From positions 59,376,494 through 59,440,493 of the forward strand of contig NC_053045.1 of assembly GCF_003473485.1 (NCBI RefSeq): a stretch of 64,000 bases of DNA, read 5' to 3'. The stretch's first letter is position 1. Every line of letters begins with the position of its first letter. This document shows positions 1 through 11,488 of the stretch, one piece after another. The stretch is from Medicago truncatula. Taxonomy: Eukaryota; Streptophyta; Magnoliopsida; Fabales; Fabaceae. The position numbers and the translations under genes were made by a program. The notes beneath the pieces are model-generated. The model searched no databases and was not told where the DNA came from. It saw nothing but the letters and a program-made list of their open reading frames with translations.

Positions 1-509
1 GGAACAACCATAAGCGTTCTTTGGCATTCCAAAATGATTTAGGGATTCTTCTAAAAGCGGCAACTATTACCTAACAGAAACAAAAGTGTAAAGCATGAGG
101 CAATGATAAAACTAATTTGTAGAATAATGATATGATAATTGAAAAACAAATTTGAATAAACCTGATCATATTGAAATTTTGCAGCAATATTTCCAGTGGA
201 ATGGAGAAAAAATTTGACCGAAGCTTTAGTCAATTCTTTAGAATGCTCAACCGCGTTGTTAGTGTTGTTTGGAAGTGGTCTAGCAGGTCCTTGAGGCAAA
301 GCATCAACCTGAAATAGAGAAAGATTAGTATTATGGTAATGAGTGAGCGAAAAATGAAGAAATTAGAAGATTACTCTTTGAGGACGTGAAGGGGGGGGAG
401 GAGGAGGAGGGTTTGAAGGGTGGGAGCGGAGTTGAGCGATTTTCTGGAAAGCGTCTCTTTCAAGAGAATCAAGGTCTTCACCGCTCAAATCCCAGTCTTC
501 TGGTTCCAT
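1..509 (-). CDS. CHR18: SMARCAL1/CHR18-like SNF2-family DNA annealing helicase, N-terminal exons (partial)
   Basis: Three exons are visible on the minus strand: 509-375 (45 codons, starting MEPEDWDLSGEDLDSLER), 308-162 (49 codons) and 70 to the window edge. All junctions are GT-AG and phase 0. Exon 1 has an acidic helix and a run of seven prolines. Exons 2 and 3 read through KFFLHSTGNIAAKFQYDQ and VIVAAFRRIPKSFWNAKE, the signature of the HARP-like region that precedes the SNF2 ATPase in plant SMARCAL1 homologues. From the family, these proteins anneal RPA-coated single-stranded DNA and act at stalled replication forks in the nucleus. The ATPase and helicase domains lie outside the window, so activity cannot be judged. 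The CHR18 assignment rests on remembered similarity of the N-terminus; another SNF2-like protein is possible but less likely. Confidence 0.72.
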
Positions 510-1288
510 TACTCACTTTCAACTTTCAATTCAATTTCAAACCCGCTTGATGATTTTTTTTGAAGGTTTTATGTCGCTCTTTGTTTTTCTCCTCTTTCTT
601 TTTAATTGGTATGTAGGTTACAGATGTTGCAAATCGGTGTGGAGAGAGAAGAAAAAACTGTTTTAAAATGTACAATTTCACACATTAAATTCTAAATTTA
701 GCTCGGTCAATAGGACAATACATTATTATACATAGGGGTCGGGATTCGAACCTAGAAGATAAATCTCTTTAAAAAAACTAGAAGATAAATCTTTATTTTA
801 TAATAAGAAAAAAATAAAGATAGATTTTTAAATACATTCTTAGATTTAAGGTCAAATCCACACAAGTTAATAAATTATTATAATATTGATAGAACTATTT
901 TATTGCACATGAGGAAAAAAGATAAATTTTTCCTTATTATAATACAACGAGGAAAAAAGAAATTAATTTTTCAATGACGAAGAAACTTACTTAATGTTAA
1001 CCTTAGTTATTAGAGTAGTAGTAATCGGAAATCAAACCAATCTCTTGAAGATTCATACTAATAGCAATCATTAATCATTTGATTGAATTCATGGTGAAAT
1101 TGATCAAAATATCTTAGTGGGTATTTAATGGAAAAATTCACTGAAGTAAAGAAGAGAATAGGATATACCCATTCCTACAATTCCCACCATTTTTCCTATC
1201 ACATTTCCCTTTTTTGTACACTCTCACTACATTTCTAGGGTTACCGTTAAGACAATCCACGTACGAAGCCCTATCCAATGCCATTCCG
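510..1288. other. Shared intergenic/promoter region between two divergent genes
   Basis: About 780 bp separate the divergent start codons at 509 (-) and 1289 (+). It is AT-rich and contains a SINE-like fragment (about 695-776). I see no reading frame. It presumably holds both promoters, but I could not assign a convincing TATA box to either. Confidence 0.5.
695..776 (+). repeat. tRNA-derived SINE fragment, type B
   Basis: A TTTAGCTCGGTCAATAGGAC head resembles a pol III A box, and GGGATTCGAACC resembles a B box. An A-rich tail follows at about 769-776. The layout matches related copies near 45592, 52017 and 24194 on the opposite strand. Confidence 0.5.
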
Positions 1289-1867
1289 ATGAATCCCTTC
1301 CAATCCTCACCGGAGCCATGCGACTGTTGCGGCTTCACACCGACAACCTCTCTCTTCCTCCACACTATCACCTACAGAGCCATCAACCGTCGTTTCTGCA
1401 CAAACTGCGTTCTCAAACAACAACAAGGCACTTTTTGCCCTATTTGCTTCGAACTCTTCGACGATACTTTCCTCCCTAATCTTCACATCATGTGTATCCG
1501 TTGTCCTTCAATTGCTCATCGATCTTGTGTTCTTCCTTCGTCCACGCCGGATTTCGCTTTCCTTTGTCCTCCTTGCGCCGATCCTAATTTCTCTTACTTC
1601 AAAATTGATCGGAGTGGTATTGATTTTCATGCTAATAAGGTTCTTGCGGCGGCCGCGCAGATTTCGGCGAATACTTTGACTAGATCGGCTGCTGCGATTC
1701 GGTTGGATGCTGAGAGAAGAGCTATGGTTGCGGTTGGAGCTAGGAAGAGAGCTGTTGAAGCGTTGGAGCTTTTTGCTGATGTGGTTGCGCAGGTGCAAGA
1801 GGCTGGTTCGACGGAGCATGAGGATGATTCTGGTACTCAGAATTCTGACTCAGAATCATCAGATTAA
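1289..1867 (+). CDS. Small Cys-rich PHD/RING-like zinc finger protein
   Basis: Single-exon gene of 192 aa. I chose the ATG at 1289 (MNPFQSSPEPCDCC) over the in-frame ATG at 1214, because the 25 upstream residues look like translated 5' UTR. Cys pairs occur in order: CDCC near residue 11, FCTNC, FCPIC, MCIRC followed by AHRSC, then LCPPC near residue 95. This resembles a PHD/RING-type cross-brace binding zinc. The second half is an Ala/Arg-rich helix (about 115-165), then an acidic Ser-rich tail ending SDSESSD. Such proteins usually act in nuclear chromatin reading or as E3 ligases; which applies here cannot be told. Base composition is richer in GC than the flanks, supporting a real gene. A member of an uncharacterised plant RING/FYVE/PHD group is my best reading. 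Confidence 0.75.
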   Translation: MNPFQSSPEPCDCCGFTPTTSLFLHTITYRAINRRFCTNCVLKQQQGTFCPICFELFDDTFLPNLHIMCIRCPSIAHRSCVLPSSTPDFAFLCPPCADPNFSYFKIDRSGIDFHANKVLAAAAQISANTLTRSAAAIRLDAERRAMVAVGARKRAVEALELFADVVAQVQEAGSTEHEDDSGTQNSDSESSD

Positions 1868-2226
1868 TGTGTTTTTCGTAGTTGCTATTGAAATTAAGAA
1901 TGGAATTTTGGTTGTTGAATTGTTTATCTTGTTGTGAATTAAATTCCCTGTTCAAGTTCTGGTGTTATTGTGGCAGGTTTTGATTAGGACTAGTTGTTGA
2001 TTAGGTTGATTGCATTTTTCAAATCAAATGTTGTTTGTGTTTGTTATAAAATTACAGTGATTTTTGTAGGATTAGTTGATGAGTTTGATTGCATCGTTCA
2101 CATATTGTAGCTTCTTAAAAGAATAAAAGAATAAGTTATTTTTGTTCTTTCTTGTTCAAATGCAGTAATTTGCATGTTATAATATATCTTTCGATAACTT
2201 GTTAGATTATTAATAAATCTAGGGCA

Positions 2227-2411
2227 ATGTTGTCAGATGCAGATTGTGGAAAATAGCGTTTGTACAAATTCTACTATGCTACAGGCTGCAGCTTGCCGCG
2301 ATAGCGACTATTTGACAACACTTTGTACTAAGGAGCGTATCACAGAGTAAAAGGGATTTGTTCAAATTCTGCTATGATATAGTGTTATGGTGCCACTATC
2401 TGACAACACCG
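2227..2411. mobile_element. 185-bp inverted-repeat MITE with an 11-bp target duplication
   Basis: The left end reads TGTTGTCAGAT and the right end ATCTGACAACA. AATCTAGGGCA occurs directly on both sides (2216-2226 and 2412-2422). The interior has two related stretches (AAATTCTACTATG and AAATTCTGCTATG). Non-coding. The target-site length is close to Mutator-type elements. Confidence 0.65.
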
Positions 2412-2662
2412 AATCTAGGGCACAGCTACCTTAGTATAAATACTTAGAAAACACATGCATAAGAAAATAAAATTCTCTAGTCTACACAAACATGTTGTTA
2501 CTAAGAAACTGGACTAGAAAAATGTTCAACAGTCATATCATAGATCTAGACATGTCTATGAAGATCATACTTTTATGGTGTTTGTTTCATTATTTATCTG
2601 CTTGTTGTTACTGAAAAAAACAGCACAAGTTTCCCACATTTTAGTTTCACCGTCATTATTAT

Positions 2663-2851
2663 AAGAGAAATGATATTTGAACAACCATTTTTTGACAACT
2701 TTTGTGACAACTTTCTCTCTCATACTCACATGATTATTCTACTTTCTCTCTCTATTGCTTTGATTTTTGTGCCACTATCTAAATTTCTTTGTAAAATTTG
2801 GTTGTCCAACAAGTTGTCACAATAAATGGTTGTACAAATAACATTGCTCTT
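2663..2851. mobile_element. MITE with imperfect inverted ends (family 1, copy 1)
   Basis: The left end AAGAGAAATGATATTTGAAC pairs with the reverse complement of the right end (AAGAGCAATGTTATTTGTAC), and both continue into ACAACCATTT and GACAACTT motifs. ATTAT flanks both ends. A second copy lies at 42981-43179 in opposite orientation. Non-coding. Confidence 0.7.
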
Positions 2852-5503
2852 ATTATAACTCTTGCTCTTTCTTGAAAGGAAACAAATATTTGTATGTATA
2901 AAAGAGTAGGCATTTGAGCTCTAACGACGAAGGTGGTGAAGGCAGTGACCAATGCTTTAGACAATGATTGATGCGAATACAACTTATTCTCTCACGGGCC
3001 TGACGAAAAAGTTTACAAATTTAATCGTGTACCCAAAATAATGTAGTGTTTCGTCAAGTTATGCTCAAACCGTACCCAAGCTGTACTTAAAAGAGTTTTT
3101 AAGCTATATTCAATTTCTTTTTTGAAATATTGTTTCAGCTATTGGGTTTGTGTATGTCTCCGAAAAGAGAGATTACTTTGCTTTAGAGGGCATAAGACTT
3201 TTGTGCCAATCCATCATTTTAGAAGTGAAATATATGTCAATTATGATGGTGGGTTGTGTCACAATGAATGTTCTCTAGATGGGTACGCTGCTTGATCCAA
3301 TATCCGTTTGTCTGACAATATCTGTACCCAATAATTCTGTTGCTGGTTTCCTCCGACTTATATATAAATCTACTACATAAAATTGTTATTGCAGAAGTTA
3401 CAGGTTGTAGGTCTTTTTCCCATCACTATCTGTTACATTTTTAGTTTGGGATATATGCATTGGTATGATGTTTTCAGTAAATTTTGATAATTCTCCTTTA
3501 GGATTTGTATTCTGAAATCTGAAAATAAATTATTCCAGTATGCTGTTCTTCCGATTTGATATTGAGTACAAGGGTTATCCTATGAGGTAGGAAAACACCT
3601 AAATGAGGAACAAATCTTAGTTGATGGCTTTTTAATATGAGGTTTGGTATACGTCTTAGCTGTTACGTTTTCCACCGGCTTGCTTAGAATCAGTTTAAAG
3701 AAGCAAAGCATGGTTCTCACCGTAGTAAGATCTATCCATATTTGTTCAAAAAAGATCTATCCATATCAATAGGCGATTTAGTAGTCTGATGTGGGATAAC
3801 CTAAACAGTTAACAAATCATAGTTGATGGCTTTTCTCTGAGGTTCATTTTATCTTGGCTACTTCTTCAATGGCCTTTTTAGAAATAGTTTTTAGAAAAGA
3901 AAGGGATTCTTGGTATAATAAGATTGATACAATCAAGTATCAACTGGTATGCAAGAACCAAGAACAAATCTTTATCCTTTACAACATGAGTCGGAGAATG
4001 GAAGAATGAGGAATTGTATACAATCTTTAGGGAAAATTCAGGAGTCCTTGAATACTCTCGTATACACTACTGTCAACTTCCTTCCCTCTTTCCTCCCTCT
4101 GTTCCCTTTTTATATTCCATCCCTATCATAACTGTCATAACTGCATGTGACTATGACTACCCTACTTGTAGAACTGGGCTGTTATTTGTTTCAGATGATA
4201 CAACTGAATATTGTACCCTGCTTCCCTTCATATTCCTCCTAATAAACACATTTTTTTATCAATGGTCCCATATCAAAGATAATCCAAATAAGTAGGAGCA
4301 AGGGTGTATATGCTTAACATCAGTGGTGTCAAATATTGCTTGCTCTAAATATTGTTTCTTGCTTGTTAGTGATTAAAAATCTCTTATAACTCTGTTCTGC
4401 GTCTCAGTTAAACCCAACAAATTTTGTTCCATGTTGGCAAAATGGAAGCCTGGACAAAATATACTTAGAAATCTCCGTAATTATATAGTCATTCTTTTGT
4501 CTGATGATCAGACTCTCTCACCTATCTGCAATAGATACAGTAAGTTATGCTGTAGTGTAATATTATTGTTATCGAAACAGTGGAGGTTGAGTTGCGGAAA
4601 GGGACATGCAGTTGGTCGGGATCTTCAAGCTCGCTGTCTCTCAATCGCAAATTATTGTTATGGATCCTTTTTCTTGTTTTCCCAATTTCATAGCTTGATA
4701 CCGTTAACCGTATAGCTTAGTGGGGCTCAGCTTACCTTGCAAGACACCTTATGAGATGTTCAGCCCCCAGTGGGTACAGACATCCAAAATCCCTGGCGGA
4801 CTGGTGTGCTTAGCTCACTGTTCTTTTCTCTCTCTCTTCTTAAGTTACTTTTCTTTTCGATATGAACTGTGTTTCACTTTTTCCTAATCTATGACTGGAA
4901 CTTTCCTGCTTTCCTTGACATTCCGTATCATTTTTCAACTCTGATATTTCAAATTTTCTCTATTAATTGACAACAAGAGTAAACTGTTTGTAAATCATTT
5001 CGTTGTCCCAGCAGCTTTTGCTTTCTGTGAGCCTCTTGCTCTTGTCTGACCAGCGTTCTTTAGAAAACTAAGCAATGGTGTGGATGAGTTGGTTTTACTG
5101 GATTACTTTTCACACACGTTTGGGATGAGGGTCTGAATTCTCTTGCTCAAAAAGAAAATGGTATCAGTTACAAGTACAGAGAGGAGGGCTTGACCAACAA
5201 GAGCCCTCTTCTCCTTCGAATGAACCTTGTTCACTTGCAAAATTCCGGGTTCCCATTCAAAATGAATCTATCACTTGTTGCCTTCTGGTCCTTGAGAGAC
5301 CTCAGGTCAGATGCTGAGCTGACTATGTTGACAAGAAGGTAACTTTCTATGCTTTATTACTGTTGCTATTCCTTCTAACTACTTTTTTTTTGTCATGGAT
5401 GTGCCATTTAACATTGATTTCAAAAGAGTATTTTTTTTAAGAGAATAATAAATCAATACTTATAATAAATATATTTTTTTAATTTTAAGAATATTGTAAA
5501 AAA

Positions 5504-5645
5504 TGGGTAATCCGGTGCATTAAAACTCCTGCATACGCATACGAAGGGTCCGGGAATCCCACCATTTTTTGTGTATTGTACGCACTACGCAACATTACCC
5601 TGTCTTTTTTACACAGGAGCCTATTTTCAGAAATTTTAAAATAAC
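5504..5645 (+). repeat. SINE-like sequence resembling the plant Au family
   Basis: The order of motifs GGTAATCCGGTGCA, AAACTCCTGCATACGC, GGTCCGGGAATCCC, GTATTGTACGCA and ACATTACCCTG follows the layout I associate with Au-type plant SINEs. Divergent and short. The family assignment is from memory. Confidence 0.45.
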
Positions 5646-5649
5646 ATAA

Positions 5650-6260
5650 ATTGAATTTGAAGAATTTGTATAAATCCTCCAAAATCTTCATCCAATGCAA
5701 TTTTTGAGTTCCTCCAAATTACGAAGATTTTATATTATGAAGAAAATAAAACCCTCCAAAATTCTCCCTTCCCAAAACTCTATATTCTTTCCACTTGCAC
5801 CTTTCTTTTTGAAAGTCCATCCTTCCCTGCCCTCCAAATTCATAAACAAATTCACGGTGAGTTTGATAGAATTACAGTGCTACAGTAATTTCGTCAAACC
5901 CAATTTTTATTTTTTTTGAACAAGCAAACATGTCGTCAAACCCAACTTGATTTCAAACATGTCCTTAACTAGTTTTTTAAATAGAGTTAATCCATAGTAC
6001 AAATTCTAACACAGTACATTTTCTCACGCAATTTTATTGAAGTAGTGGGTCACCACCAAACATGTGTTCAAGGTTTGTCTCTCCAGATCTCTTTTTTGCC
6101 GTTGGGTATTCATTTTCTGATAACCAAATTATTTTATTTTTGAAACAAAGTCCGTCAACCAAAATAAATTAAAGATTTATATTTTTATCAAATTGATACT
6201 ATTCTTTTTGTATTTTTTTTGTCCGTATTTCTTAGATAGCCAAATAATTTTGTATATATA
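5650..6260. other. AT-rich interval, no gene seen
   Basis: Only short spurious frames are present. I see no repeat ends or RNA gene. It lies between the SINE-like copy and the 3' end of the LINE. Confidence 0.5.
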
Positions 6261-6281
6261 TTTTTTTTTACCAAAGCAAAG

Positions 6282-7433
6282 TTAACTATTATCATTAATC
6301 AACCAGTTTTCAATACAAAAAGGATAATAATAAAAAATACGGTGACTAGCCCAAAAATAGGCCGCCCTAGCTAAGCTATGAGCAACCATGTTCGCTTGTC
6401 TCCTAACAAACTTCACCTCGAAGTTGGAATGTAAAGATAACTGAAAAATAATACTAGAAACAATAACATAAAATTCTGAATCACCATGGCCCGAAGACGA
6501 TAGCGCTTGCACTAGAGTAGCTGAGTCGGACTCGAAGACAACCTGGTCCGAACTGATCCCAACAGCAAAGTGAATGACATCGAGTAAGGCAACTGCCTCC
6601 CCCCTCCAAAACTGTCATATTTGCTCGTTGCCATTTCGTTTGAGCCCGAATGAATTGCCCACGAGAGTCTCTAACACAACATACGAAAGATGTAATATGT
6701 TGACGGTCATGAAACGCGGCATCCACATTGCAGTTCAACCACGTCTCACGCGGTTTCTCCCAAACTGAGTTGTTAGCTTGCACTCTATTCTGCCCGTGTT
6801 GCGCAATCGATGATGAGGGTTGTTTATGAACCTCCTGCCATTGCTGCCATGCATCTAGTGTTGTCCTCCCAATGCTTGTTGAAGTGTGATGAGCGTCATT
6901 CCAAATGACATCTTTACGTGCAGCCCAAATTTGCCAAAGAAGTAAAGCCACCCGACCAACAGTGTCTCGATTTTCGAACAACATATGTCAAAAACAAAAT
7001 CTGCCAAACTACTTGCAGTGCCAACTCGTGATTGCAGCACAGTCGAAAGCCCTGCCCAATACCAACTCTCACGCACCACCGTACAACCCACAAAAGCATG
7101 CCAATCATCCTCAACAGTTGTATCACACCAAGGGCATAGCACCTCACATAGTACATGTCGTGATTGTAGTCGGAGACGCATCAGAACACACCCCCTGCAG
7201 ATCCTCCATAACAAATTATGTGCTTTATGAGGGGAGTTCACCTTCCAGATTCTATGACATTCTCCTTCAACATGAAACTGATCGGTATGTAACAACTCCA
7301 TCATAGCCAGTTTATAATCAGTCTTAACAGTATACCTCCCACTACGTTCCATCATCCACGCTATTCTATCATTATGAACTTCCGCAAATAGTGGCCTGTC
7401 GAGAATAGCTTGCACCATATCATCTGGAAACAA
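6282..7433 (-). pseudogene. LINE ORF2 C-terminal part: zinc-binding RVT domain and RNase H
   Basis: The first block (7433-6855) has SGRYTVKTDYKLAMME, a WRICRGCVLMRLRL stretch and CPWCDTTVEDDWHAFVGC, typical of the zf-RVT domain after plant LINE RTs. The second block (about 6820-6282) has WLNCNVDAAF, then ESDSATLVQALSS in another frame, then VKFVRRQANMVAHSLARAA, which are RNase H landmarks (DxD/D and N-x2-AH-xLA). The reading frame shifts near 6855-6984 and again near 6500. RNase H would remove the RNA template strand during target-primed reverse transcription. Non-functional as it stands. Confidence 0.85.
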
Positions 7434-7454
7434 AGATTCAAGCTTATCAATATC

Positions 7455-9348
7455 TCAAACTCGTTCCTCGTCAACTATCAAATCAAACACATGCAAACTA
7501 TGGACACCTTCGCTTTGTGGGGATTGAATCCAGTTTCCATGAGTACCTCGAACCCATGGATCATTCATCACGCCGATCTGCCCATTTCCAATTGTCCATC
7601 TACATCCATATAAAAGTAACTTACGCGAATTCCAAATACTCCTCCAAGCAAAGCTCGGGTTATATTCGAGTTTAGCACCCAAAAAAGAAGAATGGGGAAA
7701 GTACCTCGATTTAAAGACTCTAGCAACCAGAGATTCAGGTTTAGACAGAAAGCTCAATCCTTGCTTAGCTACCATAGCGAGATTAAAAGCTTTGAAATTC
7801 CGAAACCCCATTCCACCAAATTCTTTGGGGCATGCCATGCATTCCCATGCCATCCATTTAATCCCTCGGTTGTTACTCCTTCCTCCCCACCAAAATGCAT
7901 TAATCATCTTCTCAATATCATCTAGAATTGAATTCGGCAGAAGATAAATACTCATTATGTAAGAAGGAATAGATTGTAACACAAATTTGATCATAACTTC
8001 CTTACCCGCCTTCGATAATACCTGTCCCCTCCATGCATTTATTCGTTTCCAGATACGATCCTTGATAAAAGAAAAAATGGACCGCTTATCTCTACCAATC
8101 ATCGAAGGTAAACCCAAATACTTTCCGGTACCCATCACATGTCGGACACCAATAATGCGTGACAAATCCTCCTGCGCCGCCCCACTCATATTGTGACTGA
8201 AAAACATGGACCGCTTATCTCTACCAATCATCGAAGGTAAACCCAAATACTTTCCGGTACCCATCACATGTCGGACACCAATAATGCGTGACAAATCCTC
8301 CTGCGCCGCCCCACTCATATTGCGACTGAAAAACACTTCAGACTTTGATAAGTTAATTTCTTGTCTAGACGTTGTCTCGTAAGTTCTAAGAATAGCGAGT
8401 AAATGTTGTGCTTCCACCACATTGGCCCTGCAAAACAAGAAACAATCGTCTGCAAACAACAGATGGGACACCACTGGTGCACCGCAACATACTTGTACCC
8501 CGTGAATATCACCTCTGTTAACTGCCTTATGTATTAGAGTCGAGAGGCTCTCGGCCACCAATATGAATAAATATGGTGATAACGGGTCACCTTGGCGCAA
8601 CCCTCGACCGGGTACAATAGGCCCCACCCTGTCAAAGTACATAAGTAACAAAACTAACACACATCATCATCCACTGGATCCATTTCTCTTCGAACCCCAT
8701 TCACATAAGCACATCACGAAGAAACCCCCAATCCACTCTATCATAAGCCTTGCTAATATCAATCTTGAGAGTCAATTCCCCTCTCCATCCCTTTGTCTTC
8801 CTCTTCATTGAGTGAGTTATCTCAGTAGCTATTAACATGTTGTCCAATATAGAACGGCCCTCGATAAACGCTGACTGTTCCTCTGACACGCATTTATCCA
8901 AACATCGATTCAGTCGATTAACGAGCAACTTTGACACCATCTTATATAACACATTACAAAGAGATATAGGTCTTAGATCCTTTATATAATCCGGGTCGTC
9001 GCACTTCGGGATCAAACAAATATTTGTTTCTTTATAAAACATTACAAAGAGATATTTGTTTCTATAACCACAATCCAACCAAGAAACCACTGCCTGAAAA
9101 ATATCATCACCACACACATGCTATAATCTCTGATAAAATGCCGGGTTAAAACCATCTGGACCTGAGGACTTGTCCGATTGCATCTGAAAAAGGGTCTGAC
9201 GCAATTCTTCCTTAGTAATAGGTGGTGTTGTAAGCATTATATTGTCATCCATTGAAACACACTGGCTCATCAAATCCAACACCGGTTTATGAACTCCTGC
9301 ATTCGCAGAAAATAATTGCTCAAAATAACATTGAGCCACGTTACACAT
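7455..9348 (-). pseudogene. LINE ORF2 reverse transcriptase region
   Basis: Segments in order are SDKSSGPDGFNPAFYQRL (about 9130-9185), NICLIPKCDDPDYIKDLRPI, SAFIEGRSILDNMLIATEI, LTLKIDISKAYDRVDW (all 8701-9117), then GRGLRQGDPLSPYLFILVAE and LLFADDCFLFC (7455-8660). The catalytic FADD motif and the RT fingers/palm motifs are present. Stops or frame changes occur at about 9120 and between 8701 and 8660, where the segment normally joining the two blocks is out of frame. The thumb region continues through SKAGKEVMIKFVLQSIPSYI. Inactive because of the breaks. Confidence 0.9.
8077..8334 (-). repeat. 129-bp in-frame tandem duplication inside the LINE RT
   Basis: Copy 1 is 8077-8205 and copy 2 is 8206-8334. 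The only difference I see is T versus C in the TTGTGACTG/TTGCGACTG position. The period is 43 codons, so the frame is kept and the protein repeats a block containing GVRHVMGTGKYLGLPSMIG. Near identity implies the duplication is younger than the element's other damage. Confidence 0.95.
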
Positions 9349-10281
9349 ATCCTCTTGCGACGTAGCCGTCTAGATCCTCTAAAATACAAACACATTGGTT
9401 AATTTCTTCTTTAAACCGAACTCTCTTCCTCCTACCCCAGCTTTGCAACTTTATAGAACAATTCACAACTCTATCACTGAGTTCCAACCTTATAGTCCCA
9501 CCCCAGCCATCCACCACCACCTCCTCAATATCGTCCTCTAAGAGCCAACTGTTTTCAAATTTAAAAGAATAATTATACCTATGACGAACCGTAGGGACAA
9601 TATCAAGAAGTATTGAAGTGTGATCAGAGTGGGAAGTAAGCAAGTTTGTAAGTTTGACTTTTGGAAAACGTTGTAGCCATTCTGAGTTTCCCATAACCAT
9701 ATCCAATCTTTCTTCTAGTACTTGATTAGTACCCGAACTCTTGATCCACGTAAATGGGTGACGGTGCAATTTAATATCGGATAAGGCACAATCATCAACC
9801 GCTTCACGGAAACCCATACACAACCAATTAGGATGAGGATGAATACCAGACTTGTCTTGTTGAGACAACAAGTCATTAAAGTCCCCAATGATCCACCACG
9901 GAAGAGATGACATATCCCGCAACTCCCGAAGTAAATCTCAAGCATCACAACGACGAACACGTTCAAGAAAGCCATAATAACAAGTTAATCTCCAATCACC
10001 AGCTTCTTTATCCTCCACAATCATATTAATGAAATTTCGAGAGTAATTTAACACACGACAATTAGAAACATCTTTCCAAAACACTGCCAGCCACCACTCA
10101 TGCCTTCCACATCAACTGCTAAGCATGAGTTATATCCCAACATGACACATATATTTTTCATGCTTCGTGTATTAGCCAACGTTTCAGAGAGGAAAAGAAT
10201 GTCTGGTTTGTGTCCCCGGGCCAGGTTTCGTAGATTTGGAACTGCACTCGGGCTGCCCAATCCCCGACAGTTCCAACTCAA
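9341..10281 (-). pseudogene. LINE ORF2 endonuclease domain (APE-like)
   Basis: Starts MSWNCRGLGSPSAVPNLRN at 10281 and continues GHKPDILFLSETLA, the expected start of an L1 endonuclease. A frameshift near 10060 and a break near 9930 separate it from a later block with WWIIGDFNDLLSQQDKSG and LTSHSDHTSILLD. The GDFND and SDH motifs carry the metal-binding and catalytic Asp/His of the exonuclease-endonuclease-phosphatase fold. In an active element this nicks the target DNA. Confidence 0.88.
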
Positions 10282-10284
10282 TAA

Positions 10285-11488
10285 TCATTGGTCCCGACAG
10301 TCCTGGCTGCAAGGACGTGCCGATAAAAAATGTTGGTTTGTCTGATTTGTGGAATCCTCGACCGGTTGGTTGTCCTCTCGCATATGTTTTCTCTGAAACT
10401 GATATTCCATGTCTGCATTATTTTCATTCTCACTAGTAATGTGCACCTGATTTTGGTTATCAATAGTTGAGGAAATGACCGAACATGATGTACCCGAGCT
10501 TATATCTTTAGTAAAAGTCAATAAAGGAGCATTTGCATGCCTTAACTCCTTCACACCAATGTTGGCCCCACCTGACATAAGCGTAGAACCAGTTTGCTTA
10601 CCCGCCAGAACCTGACATGTGGTCACTCTCTCCACAGAAGTCGGAGATGCCTGCTGCCTACTGGACTCAGACTGTCCATCTGTTTCGGCTCTCCTCCCTC
10701 CCTCCTTTACCACATCAGCCTTAGAACCCCCATCTTCCCGCAACCATTGTGATGACGCCCTCCCCCTGGTTTCCATGGATCTGCCCTAATATTGTTTGAC
10801 CACCGTTTTGGAATCGTAACATCTGGCTGAGAGTACCTAACCTCACACTTATTCTCACTATGTCCTAGCACCCCACACACAAAACAAAAGGTTCCTAACT
10901 TCTCATACTTGAAATTCACCACACACCATTCTCCCTCATTCGCCTTGATCTTCTTCCCTATCTTCAGTGGTTGTCTGATATCAAACCTCACCTTCAACCT
11001 CATGTACTCACGCCAGAAGCTAGAATTGTTATTTCCATCATACTCCAAAAAAACTCTCCAATATAGTTTCCTAGCCCCATTCCGACTTTCTCCTTCATCA
11101 TACCAGTTGACAAATTGTAAACCCTAACCCAAAGATTCATGTAGTTCAACTGTATATCCTTCAACGACACCCCTATTCGCAACTTTTCCAAAACCAAAGA
11201 ATGATTGTCATATGTCCACGGACCGCCTTTCAGTACCTCCTCCATATCTAGTTTGTGAAAGAATTGGAACAAGAATAGTCCTGGTTGCGCTTCCTTCACC
11301 GCCACCCTTTCACCCACCGATCGCCACACCTCAGACATCCGTATATTCATCTCCTTAAGTTGAATAGGACGATTGACAAGAAAACGGCCGTCTAAGCATG
11401 GACGAGGATCATGTTTAGAACTCTCTTCCTCCTCAATGTCAAAACTTAGTCCTTCATCATCACTTAATGATAAGTCTTCCAAACTCAC
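10285..11488 (-). pseudogene. LINE ORF1 (DUF4283 plus CCHC zinc knuckle)
   Basis: Begins MSLEDLSLSDDEGLSFDIEE at 11488. It has the ERVAVKEAQPGLFLFQFFHK and GGPWTYDNHSLVLEK segments typical of plant LINE ORF1 (DUF4283), then CFVCGVLGHSENKC, a CCHC knuckle that binds RNA. At about 11000-11050 the frame shifts, so the first part (11488-11000) and the knuckle part (11048-10707) are separate. The last part (10776-10285) is low-complexity. The role is packaging of the element RNA. Confidence 0.85.

Larger units (their letters stand above)
1868..5503. other. Gene-poor interval with MITEs and an unexplained exon-like block
   Basis: No convincing gene. It contains two inverted-repeat elements (2227-2411, 2663-2851). 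A block at about 4590-5340 has higher GC and exon-like pieces with plausible acceptor and donor sites, but no recognisable protein. The rest is AT-rich. Confidence 0.5.

Noticed and set aside
728-750. Candidate tRNA gene from the GATTCGAACC motif
   Set aside because: No cloverleaf can be drawn; the motif belongs to a SINE with an A-rich tail. The same applies at 28430, 34580, 45610 and 52030.
1508-1819. Minus-strand frame of 103 codons opposite the PHD/RING-like gene
   Set aside because: It is the complement of a coding region with clear Cys pairs on the plus strand; Arg/Ser-rich composition is typical of a shadow frame.
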